A stretch of DNA of 12,180 bases from a bacterium. Its GTDB lineage: Bacteria; Bacteroidota; Ignavibacteria; Kapaibacteriales; UBA961. The position numbers were made by a program, and so were the translations under genes. Location of the stretch: the NCBI GenBank assembly GCA_022844575.1, contig JALHLL010000096.1, positions 1 to 12,180 of the forward strand, read 5' to 3'. The notes under the pieces were generated by a model. The model was not told the DNA's origin. It made no database searches and saw only the letters and a list, made by a program, of their open reading frames with translations. Within the stretch, counting starts at the first letter, position 1, and every line of letters starts with the position of its first letter. Of this stretch, positions 6,616 through 12,180 are shown piece after piece.

Positions 6616-9600
6616 TTACCTGCATAATGTTCCAACTTCACTATAACAATTATCACTCGGTATAATGTCGTCTATCCCAATAGGAAAAACAGAAATCATG
6701 ACCAAACGCCTATGTTTAGGAATTTTAATAAAATCACTAACAGGCAAACTTAAACCCGTTTCAATATCATCTTTAAGACGGACAGTTTTATTAATCGTTT
6801 TTAAAAGTGTTCCTTCATAGTACTTTGCTTCAATTTTCACCATGGTACCTGATTGTAATTTCTTTCCTTTATTCACTATCGTACCGTTGTTATTAAGATT
6901 TACAGAAATATCAAATGCATTTTTGTTATAATTAGCTGCACCCGCTTTTTCTCCACACCCTTTGTTTTCCAAGTTATTAATTTCAACATTTAACATTTTA
7001 CCTGAAAAATTACCGTTTACATATGCCGCGATGGTGCTGATTGATTTTTGAGGTTTATGGAATGTTATTTTTTTATCGTCAGTTGAAAGATTAATCAACG
7101 ATGATTCCCCGGTTGAGGATATTTCTGTCATTGATTGGGTTGTAGCATCGGAGAGCATTAGAGTAATCGGCTGACACGAATTTGTACCTGTCGGTGAAAT
7201 TGTAATCGTTCCTTTACTATCTTCTTTAATCGTCTTTTCCAGGGATGAGAACGACATTAAACTTAGAGTTGGTAAACAAGGAAAAATATCGAATGAGGTA
7301 AAAACATCGGCGTTTGTTGAAATACCGAATCTTGTCTTCATAACTATTTTGTTCTGCTCAAAAGAAAAGTCTGTTGTAAAGCATATATTTTTATCGCTTA
7401 CGCCCAATAATGTTAATGGTACTTGCTGCTCGTTCGGTATTCCGCTTATGCCACTCCATACTTTTGTATCTCCTTTTAATTGTATTTTCCGTTCAGTTAA
7501 CTCCCAAAAACAGTTATCGCATTGCAATGAAGTCATAGCTTGAATACCATTGTCGTCGCCGTTACTCTTCATACCTTTTATAACAGTACTGAAACTACCT
7601 AATTTTGCTGTCATACCCTTTGAATCAAAAAGAAAATGTGCATCAGTTTCTTTTTTTTCATCATTCAGTACATCTATAAATACCCTACCGATTAGAGTAA
7701 TCTCTGTAGGTTTTTGTAAGCCGTTCCATTCACCGTGAAGTTGCCCACTTGCAAAAGTTAAAGAAGGTAGATAAAGTATTTTGCTTTGAACATCAACGAT
7801 TGCACCAAGAGTACCGGATTTATTACCCTGACGATGGTTAAACATGAAGGCAGAGCGTAAATGATTAAGTGTTTTATCCCCTGCTATAGCAACTCCCTTA
7901 CAATAAAACTCGGAAAGCTCTATAGTTGGTTGTTTAGACAAAGGCATCTCGCCACCGGATAGTAAATTCTCAAGCACTGCATCCGAGACATTATCAACCT
8001 TTGCATTCCAACCGAGATTAAGACTCATTGCCTTCACAAATAGACCATTGGCTAACATTTGTTCGGAATCAAAAATGTACGATGCTCTCATAATCCAATA
8101 AGGAATATTTTTTTCACTACTCGCAAAGAAAGTTATAGGGATTTTCTCACCATCAAGCCACGGTAATGATATTGTTCCTATAGCATTTAATCCTCCACGC
8201 TCGCTACCCTTTGAATAATTCCACATGGATTCTATTTTGGCGGGTATTGCACCGCCGATCAATATATCACTTTCAACTTTTTCACTTTCAACAGTACCCT
8301 TATCATTCGCTGAAACTTTTACATGTTTAAGAGGTATCTTGGTTAAGCCGGAAGACTCTTCAAATATGAAATCACCCGAAAAGCCCATCCAAAAAGTTTT
8401 ATCATAGTATCCAAAACCAAATTCTTCTATTTCAGTTTTATAAGAGTCGAAAGTACATAACGCTCTTGAACTGAGTTGTTTCCATGAGTTTTCGGAGAAA
8501 CCGGCTACCCCATTACTCCGTATAAATATTTCCGGAAAATCATATTGCTCCTTTGAATCAGGGGTTAAACTTACTTTATTTGAATACAACCTGACAATCC
8601 CTGTATTATTACCGGATAAGGTAAACAAACCTTTACTGATACGTATAGAACTTCTCCCGCCGAAATTTATCAATTCACCTTTTTGCTGTAGGGTAAATAA
8701 ACCTCTTATTTTCCAAGCTCCATCAGTATTAAGTATTAATGGTAATTCATTGAAAATTTTCATTTCCGGTGAAATTTCATATCCTGCTGAAGCAATGGAT
8801 AAAGTTCCTGTATATCGTATATCCAAAGGGTTATTACGACAAACCGAAACATACGCAGAATCAACCTTTACAAGGAAACCCCCAAGCTTTGCCGAAGTAC
8901 CGATTAATGCTCTACTCATAAAAGATGCGACAATACCTTTGTCCTTATTATCAAGAATAAGATCTGTAGCGGGAATTTGTATCTCACCCTCACCAATTTT
9001 TGTCAGTACAGCACCTTCGGGAACAATGATACCACGCCAAATAGGATTATTCGCCCCATTCATAGCACATTGAGGCATAATACGGACTCCTGAAAAATTC
9101 GCATCTGTTGAAAAATCAACCCACAAGGTACTTGCCTCTACAATCATTGGAGTATTCTTCAAAACAAACTTGTGTACCCCTGATTGTAAAACAAAAAGAA
9201 GATTATCAGAATTAGGTTCATCGAGAGGAATTTGAACCCTGCCGAGTATATCAGTTTCATTGCCTTCATTGCAATCAAAATGAACAGCCCCCCTTACATC
9301 GGCTTTCAGGGTTTTTTGTTCTTTAAAACTATATGAAACAACAGCCGTATCACATTGTAAATAAACACAATCGGAGGGTTTATTGTTTATATAGAATCTC
9401 TCAGCAATACTAATATTGGTTTGGTCTATACCATTCTTATTGAATGAGGTAAGGAAAGGGAATTTTTTCGAAGTACTTTTTAATCCCGTTGCTGTCCAAT
9501 CTATATAAATATCGCCCTCTATTGTGTTTTTATCAGCAGTTATTTCAAGAGATCGCGGCTGAATTGTTAGTGCCGTTGAAGTTAACGGAGATTTCTTCCA

Positions 9601-10848
9601 AGCATAAACTGCCTTTCCCCCATAAGCTATTAAGGTATTATTCATTACCCTAATTCTCAAATCGCGGCAATCTACTAATACTGAATCATCAGAAAACGGC
9701 AATAAGGTTTTTGCCTGACCTGAAAATGTACATTCATTATTATTGCATTGCAATGGTTGGCGTAAAGATAGAGTAAACTCGTTTATTCTAATTGAACTAT
9801 AATTTTGTTTATTGCTCGTACCACCTGTAAGATTACCTGTATTTTTCTTATCATCACTCCCTCCATAACGTTTTGCATCGTTATTTACTACACCACTCGA
9901 ATCGTCCGTAGGATTGTAAACGATATCCTTTGCATCTCGGAATGTATATCTGAAGATTTCACTTTTTCCGTTATTTCTTGTTGCGGGTACGCCGTTTTTA
10001 TCCAGTGCCTGTACCTGCCAAACAAAACCGATAGCACCCGCATATGTATTTGGTAACAAACCCGAAGGAGGATACATATACGATGTCATTTCAATACCTT
10101 TTTTCTCATGAAGTATCGGATTATTATCAATCGCAAAACGATCATTCTGTCCCTGAAAAACCGGGCAAATTTTTATAGAATAACGAATTATACCGATTGA
10201 ACTACTCATTACCGGAGTCCATGAGAAAACAGGTAAAGTACCATGTACCAAAGTTTGCAAATGTTGCGGAGCAATAAGGGTAGGCGGGTCGGGTATAATA
10301 ATGGTAAAGAATCTGCACAAATTACCCGATTCACCTATCGTATTCCCTTGCTCATCAATTAAAGTAACGCAAAAATCGAAATTGCCTTCAGGTAAACTAT
10401 TGGTTGTTATAACTTTCGTTCGGATTGATTGATCGAAACTGATGGCATTGCCGTTTACAATGTCATTACCAAAGCGAATAATGGTAGACGGTCCTGCCGG
10501 TATAGTAAAACGCGGCATATTGGGACTATTGTTTTCTGATTGAGCTATTACCTTATTTCCGCCGGCTTCCTTCAATACATAAGCGAGTCGGCAATTTCTT
10601 CTTTCGGGCGAACCAAGAGAATTGACTATAATCACTTGAATGAGTGAGCGGTCCGTTTGCCATTCATTAAGTGAAGCAGGCATCGGATTTCTTGTTACAA
10701 CAGTAATTGACTGCGCCCCCACATAAACAGGCGTAATTGCAAACAATAGGAAAAGAATGAAGGTACAAAACAATCTTTGCCTTCGAACAAAAGCATTATC
10801 TATATACTTAAGAAAAGGTATATTCATGACTATAGGGAATCCCAACAT
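6616..10848 (-). CDS. Large secreted beta-rich protein of unknown function (N-terminal Ig/FnIII-like modules)
   Basis: A 1410-residue exported protein. The signal peptide has a long basic N-region and a core FCTFILFLLFAITPVYVGAQ, cleavage near 45-46. Residues 47-183 form a beta-rich module (VVTRNPMPASLNEW...) resembling, from memory, the N-terminal TANFOR-type region of Bacteroidota surface proteins. Residues 187-304 are an Ig/FnIII-like module (PDPPTLIAP...VFSWTPV...FVWQVQALD). A polar Asn/Asp/Gly/Lys-rich linker spans 305-350. About 930 residues of beta-rich sequence follow, including IWRGIIVP near 603-610, and a CARDB-like sandwich at about 1311-1395. The mature protein has 22 cysteines, several as close pairs, which suggests an oxidising compartment. 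The ATG at 10848 has AGGGG 9 nt upstream; the in-frame ATG at 10827 is possible but less supported. The FnIII gene follows 22 nt after the stop. No enzymatic motif or T9SS-like C-terminal domain was recognised. Confidence 0.8.
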   Translation of the reverse strand: MLGFPIVMNIPFLKYIDNAFVRRQRLFCTFILFLLFAITPVYVGAQSITVVTRNPMPASLNEWQTDRSLIQVIIVNSLGSPERRNCRLAYVLKEAGGNKVIAQSENNSPNMPRFTIPAGPSTIIRFGNDIVNGNAISFDQSIRTKVITTNSLPEGNFDFCVTLIDEQGNTIGESGNLCRFFTIIIPDPPTLIAPQHLQTLVHGTLPVFSWTPVMSSSIGIIRYSIKICPVFQGQNDRFAIDNNPILHEKKGIEMTSYMYPPSGLLPNTYAGAIGFVWQVQALDKNGVPATRNNGKSEIFRYTFRDAKDIVYNPTDDSSGVVNNDAKRYGGSDDKKNTGNLTGGTSNKQNYSSIRINEFTLSLRQPLQCNNNECTFSGQAKTLLPFSDDSVLVDCRDLRIRVMNNTLIAYGGKAVYAWKKSPLTSTALTIQPRSLEITADKNTIEGDIYIDWTATGLKSTSKKFPFLTSFNKNGIDQTNISIAERFYINNKPSDCVYLQCDTAVVSYSFKEQKTLKADVRGAVHFDCNEGNETDILGRVQIPLDEPNSDNLLFVLQSGVHKFVLKNTPMIVEASTLWVDFSTDANFSGVRIMPQCAMNGANNPIWRGIIVPEGAVLTKIGEGEIQIPATDLILDNKDKGIVASFMSRALIGTSAKLGGFLVKVDSAYVSVCRNNPLDIRYTGTLSIASAGYEISPEMKIFNELPLILNTDGAWKIRGLFTLQQKGELINFGGRSSIRISKGLFTLSGNNTGIVRLYSNKVSLTPDSKEQYDFPEIFIRSNGVAGFSENSWKQLSSRALCTFDSYKTEIEEFGFGYYDKTFWMGFSGDFIFEESSGLTKIPLKHVKVSANDKGTVESEKVESDILIGGAIPAKIESMWNYSKGSERGGLNAIGTISLPWLDGEKIPITFFASSEKNIPYWIMRASYIFDSEQMLANGLFVKAMSLNLGWNAKVDNVSDAVLENLLSGGEMPLSKQPTIELSEFYCKGVAIAGDKTLNHLRSAFMFNHRQGNKSGTLGAIVDVQSKILYLPSLTFASGQLHGEWNGLQKPTEITLIGRVFIDVLNDEKKETDAHFLFDSKGMTAKLGSFSTVIKGMKSNGDDNGIQAMTSLQCDNCFWELTERKIQLKGDTKVWSGISGIPNEQQVPLTLLGVSDKNICFTTDFSFEQNKIVMKTRFGISTNADVFTSFDIFPCLPTLSLMSFSSLEKTIKEDSKGTITISPTGTNSCQPITLMLSDATTQSMTEISSTGESSLINLSTDDKKITFHKPQKSISTIAAYVNGNFSGKMLNVEINNLENKGCGEKAGAANYNKNAFDISVNLNNNGTIVNKGKKLQSGTMVKIEAKYYEGTLLKTINKTVRLKDDIETGLSLPVSDFIKIPKHRRLVMISVFPIGIDDIIPSDNCYSEVGTLCR

Positions 10849-10957
10849 TGTATATTACCCCTATTACCATATAAAGAACAATTTTGTTCCATTTTTTACA
10901 GTCGCCAAGAGATTTTTCTTCATAAAGCATCAATATCCCTATAAAATACGGTAATTT

Positions 10958-10972
10958 TACAATCAAATTGTA
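10958..10972. repeat. Short inverted repeat TACAAT-CAA-ATTGTA upstream of the Fe-S carrier gene
   Basis: A perfect 6+3+6 inverted repeat lies about 47 nt before the ATG of the A-type carrier, in the 171-bp divergent region (10849-11019). It has the size of a dimeric regulator's operator, but a 6-bp arm in AT-rich DNA can arise by chance. No TTG-N19-TAnnTTTG promoter was found for either flanking gene in this region. Confidence 0.25.
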
Positions 10973-11019
10973 CTTAAATCGTGACAATAGTGTAAACTAT
11001 ACCATTTCAAGGATTCACA

Positions 11020-11427
11020 ATGACAGACACGATGATTCTCTCAACAGAGACAGATATATTAAGCATTTCTACCGGCGTTATCGGAGCAGATGAAAATGAT
11101 AATATCAAAATAACATCCAAAGCGTTAAAAGAAGTACATAATATCAAAGCACAGAATACAATCCCCGATGACTACGGCTTAAGAGTCGGTGTGAAAGGTG
11201 GCGGATGCTCCGGTATGTCATACACGCTTGGTTTCGATGCCGCTGCTCGTGAAAATGACAAGGTAATGGATGCAAATGGTGTAAAGGTTTTTATCGACCC
11301 TAAGAGCATTTTCTACCTTATGGGTGTTACACTCGACTATTCCGACGGATTAATGGGGCGGGGTTTTACGTTTAATAACCCAAATGCAACAAAAACATGC
11401 GGTTGCGGAAGTTCGTTCGGAGTATAG
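11020..11427 (+). CDS. A-type iron-sulfur cluster carrier (IscA/SufA/ErpA family)
   Basis: A 135-residue cytoplasmic protein that receives Fe-S clusters from a scaffold and hands them to target enzymes. The three cluster-binding cysteines are present in the family pattern: Cys63 in KGGGCSGMSY, and Cys127 and Cys129 in TCGCGSSF at the C-terminus. The core (about 29-135) shows ITSKALKEV, LRVGVKGGG, VKVFIDPKS and LDYSDGLMGRGFTFNNPNA, all typical. The first 28 residues are an acidic, Ser/Thr-rich extension absent from the roughly 107-residue IscA. The ATG has AGGA six nt upstream; the only alternative, Met5, would barely change it. No scaffold, desulfurase or regulator gene lies next to it, so it is a stand-alone gene, and which of the three paralogue types it represents cannot be settled here. 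Confidence 0.93.
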   Translation: MTDTMILSTETDILSISTGVIGADENDNIKITSKALKEVHNIKAQNTIPDDYGLRVGVKGGGCSGMSYTLGFDAAARENDKVMDANGVKVFIDPKSIFYLMGVTLDYSDGLMGRGFTFNNPNATKTCGCGSSFGV

Positions 11428-11472
11428 AACAAACCGCAACAAAACATCCTATTATTTTAGGGCATAAAGTTC

Positions 11473-11502
11473 TTGTGTTTTGTAAAAAAAGCACTATCTT
11501 TG
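11473..11502 (+). promoter_or_regulatory. Bacteroidota-type promoter for tRNA-Lys
   Basis: TTG (11473-11475), then exactly 19 nt, then TATCTTTG (11495-11502) matches TTG-N19-21-TAnnTTTG. Transcription would begin around 11507-11510, giving a short 5' leader before the mature tRNA at 11524. It lies in the 96-bp gap after the Fe-S carrier gene. Confidence 0.65.
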
Positions 11503-11523
11503 TGTTCCTTTTAGTGGGCGACT

Positions 11524-11595
11524 GACCCCGTAGCTCAGTGGTAGAGCATTTGACTTTTAATCAAAGGGCCGATGGTTCGAGACCATCCGGGGTCA
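11524..11595 (+). tRNA. tRNA-Lys (anticodon TTT)
   Basis: A complete 72-nt cloverleaf. The acceptor stem GACCCCG (11524-11530) pairs with CGGGGTC (11588-11594), with discriminator A at 11595. The D-arm is GCTC-AGTGGTA-GAGC. The anticodon arm is TTTGA-CTTTTAA-TCAAA, with anticodon TTT at 11556-11558. The T-arm is GATGG-TTCGAGA-CCATC, with a 5-nt variable loop between. The 3' CCA is not encoded (the sequence continues CACTT), so it must be added by nucleotidyltransferase. It reads lysine codons AAA and, by wobble, AAG. Confidence 0.98.
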
Positions 11596-11600
11596 CACTT

Positions 11601-11635
11601 AAGCGGTTAGACAATTTCGTCGAACCGCTTTTTTT
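11601..11635 (+). terminator. Intrinsic terminator after tRNA-Lys
   Basis: AAGCGGTT (11601-11608) pairs perfectly with AACCGCTT (11623-11630), followed by a T-run to 11635. Inside the 14-nt loop GAC (11610-11612) can pair with GTC (11619-11621). It begins 6 nt after the tRNA and ends 23 nt before the next start codon. Confidence 0.85.
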
Positions 11636-11658
11636 ACGACTAAAGTAAACCTCTCTCT

Positions 11659-12180
11659 ATGTCTTCTTCAGATGAACAACTCTATGCTAAAATAGACTAT
11701 ACGCTTTTAAGGAGACTAATCGCCTACTTAAAACCTTATCGAGTAACCGTAATTTTTGCACTTTGTGTTACATTTATTTCAGCAGCTTTAGCTCCCCTAC
11801 GTCCCTATCTTTCAACAATAGCAGTTGACAACTATATACATGACGGGAATTCGGCAGGACTCCTAAACATCGTTTTAATAATTGCTGCTATCATCATACT
11901 CCATGCGATAATACAGTTTTCGCTAACATTACTCATGCAATGGGTGGGGCAGAAGGTTCTCTTCGATATACGTACTGTTCTTTTTCGCCATATACAAAAA
12001 CTTTCGCTTCGTTTTTACGATACCAATCCCGTCGGTCGACTTGTAACAAGAGTCACGAATGATGTCGAGGCACTCAATGAGCTTTTCTCATCGGGGCTAG
12101 TACTAATGCTCTCCGATATACTTATGCTTGTAGGTATTGTTGTCTATATGTTTATTACAAGTTGGCAGTTAACGCTTATT
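11659..12180 (+). CDS. ABC transporter of exporter type, N-terminal transmembrane part (runs off the right edge)
   Basis: The first 174 codons of an exporter-type ABC transporter (MsbA/LmrA/YheI-like half-transporter fold). The ATG at 11659 opens a frame that stays open to the edge. After a short cytoplasmic start (MSSSDEQLYAKIDYTLLRRLIAYLKPYR), hydrophobic helices lie at about 29-50, 68-93 and 145-168. Between them, DIRTVLFRHIQKLSLRFYDTNPVGRLVTRVTNDVEALNE-type sequence (about 103-141) is the family's conserved coupling region, including FYDTNPVGRL and TNDVEAL. The nucleotide-binding domain is expected beyond the edge. There is no Shine-Dalgarno sequence: the ATG is preceded by CTCTCTCT. It starts 23 nt after the tRNA-Lys terminator. 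The substrate cannot be inferred; lipid or multidrug export is common in this family, sometimes as a heterodimer with a second gene next door. Confidence 0.92.
   Translation, partial: MSSSDEQLYAKIDYTLLRRLIAYLKPYRVTVIFALCVTFISAALAPLRPYLSTIAVDNYIHDGNSAGLLNIVLIIAAIIILHAIIQFSLTLLMQWVGQKVLFDIRTVLFRHIQKLSLRFYDTNPVGRLVTRVTNDVEALNELFSSGLVLMLSDILMLVGIVVYMFITSWQLTLI

Noticed and set aside
6594..6656. Upstream ATG at 6656 as the start of the FnIII protein
   Set aside because: It would overlap the preceding gene by 41 bp and put 21 residues before the signal peptide; the ATG at 6593 has a good ribosome site and starts directly with the signal sequence.
4593..10848. T9SS C-terminal sorting domains on the two large secreted proteins
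   Set aside because: Neither C-terminus (…SENKLCVAK and …SEVGTLCR) has the usual glycine-rich strand and basic tail of type A or B sorting domains, so I do not claim secretion by the type IX system.
1..12180. CRISPR arrays, insertion sequences, phage genes or toxin-antitoxin pairs
   Set aside because: No regularly spaced repeats, transposase or integrase motifs, terminal inverted repeats or small paired genes were seen; the tRNA-Lys gene has no integrase beside it and no second copy of its 3' end in the window.

Overview
The window is AT-rich (roughly 37% GC by eye) and looks chromosomal, from the Bacteroidota/Chlorobiota (FCB) side of the tree. Two upstream regions, those of nuoA and tRNA-Lys, carry the Bacteroidota-type vegetative promoter TTG-N19-TAnnTTTG with exactly the same spacing. 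The neighbourhood also fits: paired ExbD proteins behind an ExbB, and large secreted beta-rich/FnIII proteins. Several genes have good Shine-Dalgarno sequences (GGAGG, AAAGGAG, AAGGAAG), which is less usual for crown Bacteroidota and hints at a deeper lineage such as Ignavibacteria, Kapabacteria or Chlorobiota. That placement is inference.

Layout. 1-2083 (minus strand): a STAS-domain protein, then an exbB-exbD-exbD cluster for a proton-driven inner-membrane motor; the last exbD runs off the left edge, and a TonB-like gene may lie beyond it. 2084-2385: divergent promoter region. 2386-3272 (plus): nuoA-nuoB of respiratory complex I, overlapping by 10 bp and closed by a strong terminator, so the rest of complex I must be encoded elsewhere. 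3589-4527 (plus): an exported calcineurin-like metallophosphoesterase. 4593-10848 (minus): a two-gene unit encoding a 1410-residue secreted beta-rich protein and a 666-residue secreted protein of tandem FnIII-like domains, together about half the window. 11020-11427 (plus): an A-type Fe-S cluster carrier. 11524-11595: tRNA-Lys(TTT) with its own promoter and terminator. 11659 to the right edge: the N-terminal half of an exporter-type ABC transmembrane domain.

How the genes work together. The Exb proteins convert proton-motive force into work on the outer membrane. Complex I builds that force, and the Fe-S carrier belongs to the general supply of clusters to such enzymes. These are house-keeping links and not one operon. 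The least understood part is the 1410/666-residue pair: both proteins appear to be exported, they are 22 bp apart and probably translated together, and neither has a function I can name. I see no CRISPR array, insertion sequence, phage gene or toxin-antitoxin pair.
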